Assembly (NCBI RefSeq): GCF_016101585.1
Contig: NZ_JACFQG010000003.1
Location: 187,826-251,825 of the forward strand
Length of the DNA: 64,000 nt
Direction of reading: 5' to 3'
DNA from: Bifidobacterium polysaccharolyticum
GTDB taxonomy: Bacteria; Actinomycetota; Actinomycetes; Actinomycetales; Bifidobacteriaceae
Below the pieces are notes generated by a model. That model searched no databases. It had not been told where the DNA came from and worked only from the letters and a program-made list of their open reading frames with translations. Of the stretch, positions 16,457 to 24,450 are shown one piece after another. How positions within the stretch are numbered: position 1 is the stretch's first letter; every line of letters begins with the position of its first letter. The position numbers and the translations under genes are program-made.

Positions 16457-16482
16457 CGTTCCCAATACGGAATTTGGGAACG
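16457..16482 (+). promoter_or_regulatory. Hairpin in the nrdD leader
   Basis: CGTTCCCAA (16457-16465) pairs perfectly with TTGGGAACG (16474-16482) around an eight-base loop, about 40 bases before the nrdD start codon. It could be an mRNA-stabilising or attenuating structure. No riboswitch class was recognised. Confidence 0.5.
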
Positions 16483-16522
16483 CCAAAGCAACTGCACATG
16501 AACAACCGTATGAGGAGTGACG

Positions 16523-18934
16523 ATGGATACTGAGGTCATGACCGATAGCGTGAAGGAGCGTGGCATTTCGGATCGCGATGCTGTCGATGGCATTCTGGTC
16601 GAGAAGCGCGACGGCCGGATCGTCGATTTTGATCCCGTCAACATCATGAACGCCATCGAAGCCGCCTTCAAGGACGTCAAGCACGAGGTCAGCCCTGAGG
16701 ATCGCCAGCAGATCCGGGGTATGGCCCTGACCGTCCAGTCCGAGATCACCGACCGCTACACCAACCCGGTCAAGATCGAAGACATCCAGACCCTGGTCGA
16801 GCACGCCCTGGTCAATGCCCACCTTTACGAAATCGCGCGCTCCTATACCTCTTACCGACTCGACCGTGACATTCAGCGCGCCAAGGCCACCGATGTCAAC
16901 GAGGCCGTTCACCGCCTGACCAGCAAGGATGAGACTCTGGTGCGCGAGAACGCCAATAAGGATGCCAACGTCTACGCCACTCAGCGTGATCTGCTGGCCG
17001 GCGCGGTCTCCAAGGCCTCGGCCTTCGCCATGCTGCCCAAGGATGTCTCCAATGCCCATATGAAGGGCGACATCCACTTCCATGACGCGGACTACTCGCC
17101 CTTTACGGCCGAGACCAACTGCTCCCTGCCTGACTTCGGCGACATGCTGGCCCACGGTTTCGAGCTTGGCAACGCCATGATGGACTCGCCCAAGTCCATC
17201 GGCACGGCCGCTACGCAGATTACCCAGATCATCAAGGACATCGCCGGCTCCCAGTACGGCGGCCAGACCGTCAACCGCTGCGACGAGATGCTGGACAAGT
17301 ACGCGCGTCTGGACTACAAGAAGAACTATTCCATGGCTGAGGCCGTCCTGCCGGACGAGGAGCCCATCGACGTGGCCAAGGATGTCGTCCGAGGCCTCAA
17401 GGCCAGGGAGGCCGATTGGCTCCACCTTGACGATCGTGCCCCTATCGGCGAGGATGCCCCCTTCGATCTGGATGCTCCGCAGATTGTTCGGCTGCGTCAG
17501 GTCTATGCCAAGATCCTGACCCGCAAGAACATTTACGATGCCATGCAGACCATGGAGTACCAGATCAACTCCAACCGTGTCTCCAACGGGCAGACCCCAT
17601 TCGTCACCGTGGGCTTCGGCCTGGGCACCTCCTGGTTCGCCCGGGAGATCCAGCGGGCCATCTTCCTGATTCGTATCCGCGGACTGGGCAAGGATCGCCA
17701 CACCGCCATCTTCCCCAAGCTGGTCTTCACCATCAAGCATGGTCTGAATGCAGACGAGGGCGATCCCAACTACGACATGAAGCAGCTGGCCCTGGAGTGC
17801 TCGACCAAGCGGATGTACCCTGACGTGGTCTTCTATGAGAACCTGGTCAAGATCACCGGTTCCTTCAAGGCCCCCATGGGTTGCCGCTCCTTCCTGCAGG
17901 CCTGGACCAACCCCGAGACGGGCGAGGATGAGGAAGACGGACGCATGAACCTGGGTGTCGTCACCGTCAACATTCCCCGCATCGCTCTGGAGTCCCGCGG
18001 CGATAAGGATCGCTTCTGGAAGATCTTCGACCAGCGCATGGAGGTGGCCCACCATGCCCTGCAGTTCCGCATCATGCGCTGCAAGCAGGCAACACCCATC
18101 AACGCCCCCACCCTCTACCAGTACGGCGCCTTCGGCAGGCTGAAGCCGACCGACAGCGTGGACACGCTCTTCCGCAACAGCCGCGCCACCGTTTCACTGG
18201 GTTACATCGGCCTCTATGAGGCCACCAGTGTCTTCTACGGCAAGGATTGGATGAAGGACCACAGCTGGGATCCGGAAGGCAAGGAGTTCGCCTTGAGCAT
18301 CGTGCGCCGGATGAACCAGCTCTGCAAGCAGTGGGAGAAGGCTGAGGGATACCACTATTCGGTCTACTCCACTCCGGCCGAGTCACTGACTGACCGCTTT
18401 GCCCGGATGGACAAGGAGAAGTTCGGTGTAGTCGACGGCGTGACAGACCACGACTTCTACACCAACAGCTTCCACTACCCGGTCTGGCTGCGGCCCACGC
18501 CCATGGAGAAGCTCAGCTACGAGCGGGACTTCCCCTACCTGGCCTCGGGCGGGTTTATCAACTACTGCGAGTTCCCCTCCATGCAGCAGAACCCCAAGGC
18601 CCTTGAGGCGGTCTGGGACTACGCCTACGACATCGGCATCGGTTACCTGGGCACCAACACACCCATCGACCACTGCTTCGTCTGCGGCTACGAGGGCGAC
18701 TTCGAGCCTACCGAGGATGGCTTCAAGTGCCCCGAATGCGGCAACGACGACCCTGACAAGTGCAACGTGACCAAGCGCACCTGCGGTTACCTGGGCAACC
18801 CCGTCCAGCGGCCCATGGTCCATGGCAGGCACGAGGAGATTGCCCACCGCGTCAAACATATGGAGGGCGAGACTGGCCACGTGGTCCTCAAAGACGGATC
18901 CACCAAGGAGTGGTTCGACGACAAGGCCGAATAA
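16523..18934 (+). CDS. nrdD: Anaerobic ribonucleoside-triphosphate reductase (class III)
   Basis: Oxygen-sensitive glycyl-radical enzyme (803 aa) that reduces ribonucleoside triphosphates to deoxynucleotides. The N-terminus carries an ATP-cone regulatory domain (KRDGRIVDFDPVNIMNAIE). The C-terminal zinc site uses CFVC and CPEC, and the glycyl radical residue is the Gly of RTCGYLG at about residue 755. The start is ATG at 16523 with GAGGAG at 16512-16517. Its activase nrdG lies 69 bases downstream. The 409-base upstream region holds NrdR boxes and a redox/CRP-type palindrome, so control by nucleotide pool and redox or energy state is likely. The radical is lost in oxygen, so this enzyme would serve only anoxic growth. 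Confidence 0.97.
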   Translation: MDTEVMTDSVKERGISDRDAVDGILVEKRDGRIVDFDPVNIMNAIEAAFKDVKHEVSPEDRQQIRGMALTVQSEITDRYTNPVKIEDIQTLVEHALVNAHLYEIARSYTSYRLDRDIQRAKATDVNEAVHRLTSKDETLVRENANKDANVYATQRDLLAGAVSKASAFAMLPKDVSNAHMKGDIHFHDADYSPFTAETNCSLPDFGDMLAHGFELGNAMMDSPKSIGTAATQITQIIKDIAGSQYGGQTVNRCDEMLDKYARLDYKKNYSMAEAVLPDEEPIDVAKDVVRGLKAREADWLHLDDRAPIGEDAPFDLDAPQIVRLRQVYAKILTRKNIYDAMQTMEYQINSNRVSNGQTPFVTVGFGLGTSWFAREIQRAIFLIRIRGLGKDRHTAIFPKLVFTIKHGLNADEGDPNYDMKQLALECSTKRMYPDVVFYENLVKITGSFKAPMGCRSFLQAWTNPETGEDEEDGRMNLGVVTVNIPRIALESRGDKDRFWKIFDQRMEVAHHALQFRIMRCKQATPINAPTLYQYGAFGRLKPTDSVDTLFRNSRATVSLGYIGLYEATSVFYGKDWMKDHSWDPEGKEFALSIVRRMNQLCKQWEKAEGYHYSVYSTPAESLTDRFARMDKEKFGVVDGVTDHDFYTNSFHYPVWLRPTPMEKLSYERDFPYLASGGFINYCEFPSMQQNPKALEAVWDYAYDIGIGYLGTNTPIDHCFVCGYEGDFEPTEDGFKCPECGNDDPDKCNVTKRTCGYLGNPVQRPMVHGRHEEIAHRVKHMEGETGHVVLKDGSTKEWFDDKAE

Positions 18935-18954
18935 GCTCTGAAAAGACGCAGTAG

Positions 18955-18985
18955 ATGGCGGGCCGGGTAGTTTGCGGCCCGCCAT
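18955..18985 (+). terminator. Intra-operon hairpin between nrdD and nrdG
   Basis: An 11-bp GC-rich stem (18955-18965 with 18975-18985) with a nine-base loop lies just after nrdD and before the nrdG ribosome binding site. There is no run of T behind it, so it may be a weak attenuator or an mRNA-stabilising 3' structure that sets the nrdD:nrdG ratio. Confidence 0.55.
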
Positions 18986-19003
18986 TGTCATGAGGAGGAC
19001 CAG

Positions 19004-19726
19004 ATGACGGACGAACAGGGAGCCATGAGAAAGACAGGCAGCCACCGTGACTTCGCTGCTGATGAGCAGGGGCGCGGTCCGGGGGTTCCCTCTGCGCTGA
19101 CCAACAATCCCAAGGCCGGCCAGTGGGACGGTCGCCGGCTCAGTCGGGGAATCGTGGCGGACTACAAGCGCCTGGTCATGACCGACGGCGAGGGGATCCG
19201 TTGCTCCCTCTACGTCAGCGGCTGCCCCTTCCGCTGCCAGGGATGCTACAACGCCTCCATCTGGGACTTCGGCGCCGGGCACCCCTATACCCGGCAGCTT
19301 GAGGACCGCATCATCAAGGACCTGTCCCTGTCCTATGTGCAGGGCATTACCTATCTGGGCGGGGAGCCCTTGCTCAACACGCCCATGCTACTCAGCCTTT
19401 CAGAGCGCATCCGGCGTGAGTTCGGCCACGAGAAGGATATCTGGTGCTGGACCGGCTACACCTGGGAGGAGCTGAACCGGCCGGGAGAGACCCCGGACAA
19501 GGCCCAGCTGATCTCCTACCTTGATGTGCTGGTGGACGGACGCTACTTGGAGAATCGGAAGAACAGCCTGCTGCAGTTCCGAGGCTCGGACAACCAGCGG
19601 ATTATCGACGTGCCACGGTCCTTGGAGCAGGGCCAGGTCGTCATCTGGCCCAAGCTGCATGACCAGACCAGGTTCATTCCGGAGACCTACAGCAAGGACC
19701 GGCAGCAGGAGCAGCAGCGAGGCTGA
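19004..19726 (+). CDS. nrdG: Anaerobic ribonucleotide reductase activating protein
   Basis: Radical SAM enzyme (240 aa) that installs the glycyl radical on NrdD. The iron-sulfur motif [10 protein letters not shown] (CxxxCxxC) lies near residue 76, followed by the radical SAM segments YLGGEPLLN and [10 protein letters not shown]. The N-terminal about 45 residues are a polar extension not needed by the family; GAGGAGG precedes the ATG at 19004. It is co-transcribed with nrdD. Confidence 0.95.
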   Translation: MTDEQGAMRKTGSHRDFAADEQGRGPGVPSALTNNPKAGQWDGRRLSRGIVADYKRLVMTDGEGIRCSLYVSGCPFRCQGCYNASIWDFGAGHPYTRQLEDRIIKDLSLSYVQGITYLGGEPLLNTPMLLSLSERIRREFGHEKDIWCWTGYTWEELNRPGETPDKAQLISYLDVLVDGRYLENRKNSLLQFRGSDNQRIIDVPRSLEQGQVVIWPKLHDQTRFIPETYSKDRQQEQQRG

Positions 19727-19773
19727 TACCGGCTCCTGCCCTGAATTGGTCTACGTCGCCTTGCCGGGGCACA

Positions 19774-21309
19774 ATGGGTGTCATGACTGATGAGCATGAT
19801 CACGACGCCAAACCCGACCTGCCTAAGGATCTGAGGGTTCGCTTCTGCCCCTCGCCGACCGGCACCCCGCATGTAGGCATGGTTCGAACCGCACTCTTCA
19901 ATTGGGCCCAGGCCAGGCACTCGCATGGCACCTTCGTCTTCCGCATCGAAGACACCGATGCCCAGCGTGACAGCGAGGAGAGCTACCAGCAGATCCTGGA
20001 GGCCCTCAAGTGGCTGGGGCTGGACTGGGATGAGGGTGTTGAAGTCGGCGGCCCGGACGGCCCCTACCGGCAGTCCGAGCGCGGCGATATTTACCGCGAT
20101 GTGGCCCGGCAACTGCTGGATGCCGGCTACGCCTACGAGTCCTACTCCACCGCCGATGAGATCAAGGAGCGCAACCTGGCCGCTGGCCGTCCGGCCGCTT
20201 TCGGCTATGACGGCTACGACCGCGACCTGAGCGACCAACAGCGCCAGGCCTTCCGCGACGAAGGTCGGCAGCCCGCCCTGCGCATCCGCATGCCCGACGA
20301 GGACATCGCCTTCGACGACCTGATTCGCGGGCATATCGAGTTCAAGGCCGGGTCCGTGCCTGATTATGTGATCGTGCGCCCCAACGGCGATCCCCTCTAT
20401 ACTCTGACAAACCCGGTGGATGATGCCCTGATGCGCATCAATGTGGTTCTGCGCGGCGAGGATCTGCTCAGCTCCACCCCCCGGCAGATCGTCCTCTATC
20501 GGTACCTGATGAAGCTGGGCATAGCCCGGGCCATGCCCCTGTTCGGACACCTGCCCTACGTCATGGGCCAGGGCAAGAAGAAGCTGTCCAAGCGCGACCC
20601 CGAATCCAACCTCTTCCTGCACCGGGAGCACGGCTTCATTCCCGAAGGGCTGCTCAACTATCTGGCCCTGCTGGGCTGGTCCATCGGCCCCGACCGCGAT
20701 GTCTTCTCCATGGATGAGATGATTGAGCACTTCGACATCCGCGACGTCAAGGCCAATCCGGCCCACTTTGACATCGACAAGGCCGTAGCCATCAACGCCG
20801 AGCACATCCGCATGCTGGAACCGCAGGACTTCCTGAACCGGTCACTGCCCTACCTCAAGCGTGACGGACTGGTGAGTGCCGAGCACTGGCAGGACCTGAG
20901 TGATCGGGAACAACGGATTCTGACCGCTGCCGCCCCCTTGGTCCAGCCTCGTGTCCGCCTTTTGGGGGAGGTGTCCGGCATGGTGGGCAGCCTGCTCAGC
21001 CAGGAGGAGTACCTGGAGCCCGAGCCGGATGCCCGCAAACAGCTCAAGGACTCTGCTGGTCAGGTACTCGACCTGGCTATCGCCGCCCTACAGGATGTGT
21101 CAGACCAGGACTGGAAGACCAATCACCTGCACGACCTGCTCACTCAGGCACTCGTGGATGAGGGCGGCTATAAGCCCCGTCTGGCCTTCGGCCCGGTTAG
21201 GGTGGCGGTCTCGGGAAGGCGGGTCTCGCCGCCCCTGTTCGAGTCTCTGGAAATCCTGGGCAAAAACACAACACTCCGAAGGATGACCAACTTGCGCCAA
21301 AACCTCTGA
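19774..21309 (+). CDS. gltX: Glutamate--tRNA ligase
   Basis: Class I aminoacyl-tRNA synthetase (511 aa) that charges tRNA-Glu, and in organisms without GlnRS also tRNA-Gln for later amidation. The HIGH-like motif appears as [11 protein letters not shown] near residues 30-40 and the KMSKS motif as [10 protein letters not shown] near residue 270. The C-terminal anticodon-binding region is complete. Neither ATG at 19774 nor that at 19783 has a clear ribosome site. tRNA-Glu(CUC) and tRNA-Gln(CUG) genes follow immediately, the substrates of this pathway. Confidence 0.96.
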   Translation: MGVMTDEHDHDAKPDLPKDLRVRFCPSPTGTPHVGMVRTALFNWAQARHSHGTFVFRIEDTDAQRDSEESYQQILEALKWLGLDWDEGVEVGGPDGPYRQSERGDIYRDVARQLLDAGYAYESYSTADEIKERNLAAGRPAAFGYDGYDRDLSDQQRQAFRDEGRQPALRIRMPDEDIAFDDLIRGHIEFKAGSVPDYVIVRPNGDPLYTLTNPVDDALMRINVVLRGEDLLSSTPRQIVLYRYLMKLGIARAMPLFGHLPYVMGQGKKKLSKRDPESNLFLHREHGFIPEGLLNYLALLGWSIGPDRDVFSMDEMIEHFDIRDVKANPAHFDIDKAVAINAEHIRMLEPQDFLNRSLPYLKRDGLVSAEHWQDLSDREQRILTAAAPLVQPRVRLLGEVSGMVGSLLSQEEYLEPEPDARKQLKDSAGQVLDLAIAALQDVSDQDWKTNHLHDLLTQALVDEGGYKPRLAFGPVRVAVSGRRVSPPLFESLEILGKNTTLRRMTNLRQNL

Positions 21310-21377
21310 GCGGGTATATTTCTTTTTTGTTGTGCTACTGACCTGCTGAACCGGGTTCGTACGCGGCGAAAAGTGAA

Positions 21378-21450
21378 GCCCCCGTCGTCTAGCGGTCTAG
21401 GACTACGCCCTCTCACGGCGCCAACACCGGTCCAAATCCGGTCGGGGGTA
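21378..21450 (+). tRNA. tRNA-Glu (anticodon CUC)
   Basis: A 73-base cloverleaf. The acceptor arm GCCCCCG pairs with CGGGGGT, the anticodon loop in CCCTCTCACGG carries CTC, and the T arm contains GGTCCAAATCC. The discriminator is A and CCA is not encoded. Confidence 0.95.
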
Positions 21451-21491
21451 CGACATGTGGCAACCGTCCAAGCGATTGTCGCACAGCCAAT

Positions 21492-21563
21492 TGGGGTATG
21501 GTGTAATTGGCAACACAGGTGATTCTGGTTCATCCATTCTTGGTTCGAGTCCAGGTACCCCAG
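21492..21563 (+). tRNA. tRNA-Gln (anticodon CUG)
   Basis: A 72-base cloverleaf. The acceptor arm TGGGGTA pairs with TACCCCA, the anticodon loop TTCTGGT carries CTG, and the T loop is TTCGAGT. The discriminator is G and CCA is not encoded. It lies 41 bases after tRNA-Glu and is probably on the same transcript. Confidence 0.95.
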
Positions 21564-21586
21564 CGATAGAGACATAGAGTCCCAAG

Positions 21587-21615
21587 GAGCGGAACACCGA
21601 CACGGTGTTCCGCTC
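21587..21615 (+). terminator. Terminator after the tRNA pair
   Basis: GAGCGGAACACCG (21587-21599) pairs with its complement (21603-21615) around ACA, giving a 13-bp stem followed by TTCATTATTT: a canonical rho-independent terminator. Confidence 0.88.
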
Positions 21616-21692
21616 TTCATTATTTACGCATTACCATGGATTCCAGGAATGCTTCTGGTTTGCAAAGCGGCGGCCGGCGGTATCCACGAGAG

Positions 21693-21711
21693 TTGCTCAC
21701 GGTGTGAGCAA
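21693..21711. promoter_or_regulatory. Palindrome upstream of ndh
   Basis: TTGCTCAC-GGT-GTGAGCAA is a perfect 8+8 inverted repeat with a three-base centre, about 170 bases before the ndh start and in otherwise empty sequence. It looks like an operator for a dimeric regulator. A terminator is less likely because no T run follows. The binding protein is unknown. Confidence 0.4.
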
Positions 21712-21879
21712 GCAAACAAAAAGAGGAGGCTCGGCAGACTGCTATGTCAGAGTTTCCGATGATGGAATCTGATACTTTGAGCATAGAAGCTTGAGTGATG
21801 AACCCAATCATCGGCTGATCGGGCAACATCACCCGGTATATGAATCATCGTACGATTTTTTCGGTAGAGGTGTGTGATT

Positions 21880-23055
21880 ATGACGACAATCATGGTGTTG
21901 GGAGCTGGTTATGCGGGTCTTCGCGTGGTCAAGAAGCTGGATCATGCAAAAACTGATGCCCATATAGTCCTGGTCAATCAGAACGAGTACCACTACGAGT
22001 CCACCCAGCTGCACCAGGTTGCGGCTGGAACCAAGGAGCCGGCGGATGTGGTCTTCGACCTGCGCAAGTCCCTGCCTGATTCGGTGGAGCTGATCGTCGA
22101 CAAGGTGGTCGGCATCGATCAGGACAACCGCCGGGTCAGCCTGGAGCATCACGATCCCCTGTCCTATGATTACCTCGTCAACGCCCTGGGTTTCGAGTCC
22201 GAGACCTTCGGCATCAAGGGTGCCGATGAATACGGATGGCCGCTCGTTGACGTGGACACCGCTCTGGCGGCCCGCAAGAAGCTGGAACAGACGCTGGCCC
22301 GATACCAGACCAGCCATGATCCGCTGGATCTGAGCATTGTGGTCTGCGGTGCAGGTTTCACCAGCATCGAGTACCTGGGCGAGCTGGTTTACCGGTTGCC
22401 TCAGCTCTCAAAGCGTCTGGGCTTCCCCATGGATCAGGTCAAGGTAGACTGCATAGAGGCCTCGCCCAAGATCCTGCCCATGTTCAGCCAGGACCTGGTC
22501 GACTGGGCTGTGGATTTCCTGCGCAAGCGCGGAGTCAACTTCCATACCTCGACTCCCATCACCGAGGTCAGGCAGGATGCCGTGATCTCCAATGACCAGG
22601 AGTTCAAGGCCCATACGATCATTTGGACAACGGGTGTGCGTGGCAGCCACGTTATTGCCGATTCCGGGTATAATCAGAAGCGTAACCGTGTAGTGGTCAG
22701 GGATGACCTATCGGTCGAACAGCATCCAGAGGAATTCCTGGTGGGTGATGTCAGTGCCGTTCCCGACCCCCAATCGGGTCGGCTCTACCCAACCACTGCA
22801 CAGATTTCGATGGCCCAGGCTGATACCGCGGCCGCGAATGTCCTTGCCAGAATGCGGGGGCAGGAGCCTCAGCGGTTCACTTTCCGAAGCCTAGGGACCG
22901 TGTGCTCTCTCGGCCCCCACGACGGGGTTGCCGAAATCGACCGAATGGGAACGCTGAAGCTCAAGGGCAAGGTGGTCTCGGTACTGAAGTGGATCGTCAA
23001 CGAGCGGTCGGTCCTGGAGCTGGCCGATGTGCGTACCATGTTGGAGAGCAACTGA
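21880..23055 (+). CDS. ndh: Type II NADH dehydrogenase (NDH-2)
   Basis: Single-subunit, non-proton-pumping NADH:quinone oxidoreductase (391 aa), peripheral to the inner face of the membrane. The N-terminal FAD motif is VLGAGYAGL, the NAD motif is VVCGAGFTSIEY, and the second FAD contact is EEFLVGDVSA. The C-terminal region (LKLKGKVVSVLKWIVNERSV) probably binds the membrane. ATG at 21880 fits GAGGTG upstream; GTG at 21874 is also in frame. It stands at the head of a respiratory block that includes all four cyd genes, so it probably feeds electrons from NADH to the quinol oxidised by cytochrome bd. Confidence 0.9.
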   Translation: MTTIMVLGAGYAGLRVVKKLDHAKTDAHIVLVNQNEYHYESTQLHQVAAGTKEPADVVFDLRKSLPDSVELIVDKVVGIDQDNRRVSLEHHDPLSYDYLVNALGFESETFGIKGADEYGWPLVDVDTALAARKKLEQTLARYQTSHDPLDLSIVVCGAGFTSIEYLGELVYRLPQLSKRLGFPMDQVKVDCIEASPKILPMFSQDLVDWAVDFLRKRGVNFHTSTPITEVRQDAVISNDQEFKAHTIIWTTGVRGSHVIADSGYNQKRNRVVVRDDLSVEQHPEEFLVGDVSAVPDPQSGRLYPTTAQISMAQADTAAANVLARMRGQEPQRFTFRSLGTVCSLGPHDGVAEIDRMGTLKLKGKVVSVLKWIVNERSVLELADVRTMLESN

Positions 23056-23101
23056 ACCAGCGTCTCGATGGACGCAAGGGGCTAGACGACGAGGAAGAAG
23101 A

Positions 23102-23146
23102 GGACGAACATGATTCAGGTCATGAGAATGCAGCGCATGTTCGTCC
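23102..23146. repeat. Inverted repeat in the ndh-cydB intergenic region
   Basis: GGACGAACATG (23102-23112) and CATGTTCGTCC (23136-23146) form an 11-bp perfect inverted repeat with a 23-base spacer, about 190 bases upstream of cydB. It may be a large RNA hairpin or a widely spaced operator. Confidence 0.55.
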
Positions 23147-23262
23147 CTATTCGACCTCGGATTGGATCGTTCTGGGAGACGACGTCCATCGGCTCTGTGT
23201 TCATCGACATCATTGACTACCTCCTGCTCCTCCTCGTTCCGGCGGAAACTGTGGCCGACCTT

Positions 23263-23287
23263 GGCCTCCGCCAGGATTGCGGAGGCC
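23263..23287 (+). promoter_or_regulatory. Hairpin in the cydB leader
   Basis: GGCCTCCGC (23263-23271) pairs with GCGGAGGCC (23279-23287) around a seven-base loop, 50 bases before cydB. It is followed by CCCGTG and not by T residues, so it is more likely a leader structure than a complete terminator. Confidence 0.45.
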
Positions 23288-23336
23288 CCCGTGCCAGTGC
23301 GCGGATCGGCAGGAGCGAGAGGAGAGTGGCATTAGC

Positions 23337-24389
23337 ATGAGTTTTCTACAAGGTTTGTGGTTCTTTGTCATCGGCCTGCTTTTTGCGGGATTCCTTCTGC
23401 TTGAAGGGTTCGACTTCGGCGTTGGCATGGCTACCAGGTTCGTGGCCCGCGACGGTGATGAGCGCGCCACATTCATGAGGGCCATTGGTCCCCACTGGGA
23501 TGGCAACGAGGTCTGGCTGATCACTGCCGGCGGCGCTATGTTCGCCGCTTTCCCGCTCTGGTACGCCTCCCTCTTCTCGGGGTATTACATCCTGCTCTTC
23601 CTGGTGCTGGTCTCTCTGATTCTGCGTGGCGTTTCATTCGAGTTCGCCTCTCACGCACTGACCAGCCGTGAGCGTGGTGTCTGGCAGTGGGCCAACTTCA
23701 TCGGCTCGCTCTTCGCGCCATTCTTCCTGGGCATGATGCTGACCAGCCTGATCCAGGGCATCCCCATGGATAAGAACGGCGATGCCTGGCCCGGGTTCTT
23801 CGATGTGTTCAACTGGCTGTCCGTGGTCGGCGGCATTGCTGTTGTCTTCTTCAGCTTCGTTCATGGCCTGCACTTCCTGAGCCTGAAGCTGGGTGTCATG
23901 GATTCCCGCCGGATGCTCAACGTGAGCGAGAAGGCCTACTGGATCGCCTATCCGGCCCTGGTCGTCTTCGTGCTCCTGGCCATCTTCAACACCGACTTCT
24001 ACAAGGCACGCCCCCTGTCCACCTGGCTGATTACCGTAATCATCCTGGCATCCGTCATTGGAGGCCACGTCGCCGTCTTCAAGAAGCACGGCGGCTACGC
24101 CTTCACTTGCTCGGGCATCACCCTGATGGCCATCATCGCCTTTATCTTCAACGGGCTCTTCCCGCGTGTGATGATCTCTGATGATCCGGCCTACAACCTG
24201 CTGATCCAGGATGCCTCGGCTTCACCGCTGACCATGAAGATCATGACCGTGGTGCTTTGCATCTTCCTGCCCATCATGCTGGCCTACTTCATCTGGAGCT
24301 ACTTCATCCAGCGCAAGCGGCTGGACACCGATGGCGCCCACCTGAACTCGCCTGTGGCCCCTTCGGCCACCGTGGCTGAGACCGTCTGA
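23337..24389 (+). CDS. cydB: Cytochrome bd ubiquinol/menaquinol oxidase subunit II
   Basis: Membrane subunit II of cytochrome bd oxidase (350 aa), which with CydA reduces oxygen to water using quinol. The N-terminus LLFAGFLLLEGFDFGVGM is the CydB signature; the conserved RAIGPHWDGNEVWLI segment follows, and about eight membrane helices can be counted. I choose the ATG at 23337, directly before this signature; the frame is open upstream without homology. It is separated from cydA by cydD and cydC, unlike the usual cydAB order. cydD follows after 61 bases. Confidence 0.93.
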   Translation: MSFLQGLWFFVIGLLFAGFLLLEGFDFGVGMATRFVARDGDERATFMRAIGPHWDGNEVWLITAGGAMFAAFPLWYASLFSGYYILLFLVLVSLILRGVSFEFASHALTSRERGVWQWANFIGSLFAPFFLGMMLTSLIQGIPMDKNGDAWPGFFDVFNWLSVVGGIAVVFFSFVHGLHFLSLKLGVMDSRRMLNVSEKAYWIAYPALVVFVLLAIFNTDFYKARPLSTWLITVIILASVIGGHVAVFKKHGGYAFTCSGITLMAIIAFIFNGLFPRVMISDDPAYNLLIQDASASPLTMKIMTVVLCIFLPIMLAYFIWSYFIQRKRLDTDGAHLNSPVAPSATVAETV

Positions 24390-24450
24390 AAGTTAAAGGA
24401 GGCAGGGGGGCAGTGCTGGCAGGACCGGAGCGCATCCGGAGGATAATGCA

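Noticed and set aside
16403-18055. A 550-codon reverse-strand frame opposite nrdD
   Set aside because: nrdD is certain. The antisense frame is a product of GC-rich codon bias.
23110-23340. Possible small membrane protein between ndh and cydB, as a CydX-like subunit
   Set aside because: The 76-codon frame has no ribosome site and no clear single membrane helix near its start, and it overlaps the inverted repeat and hairpin. CydX-type peptides follow cydB rather than precede it.
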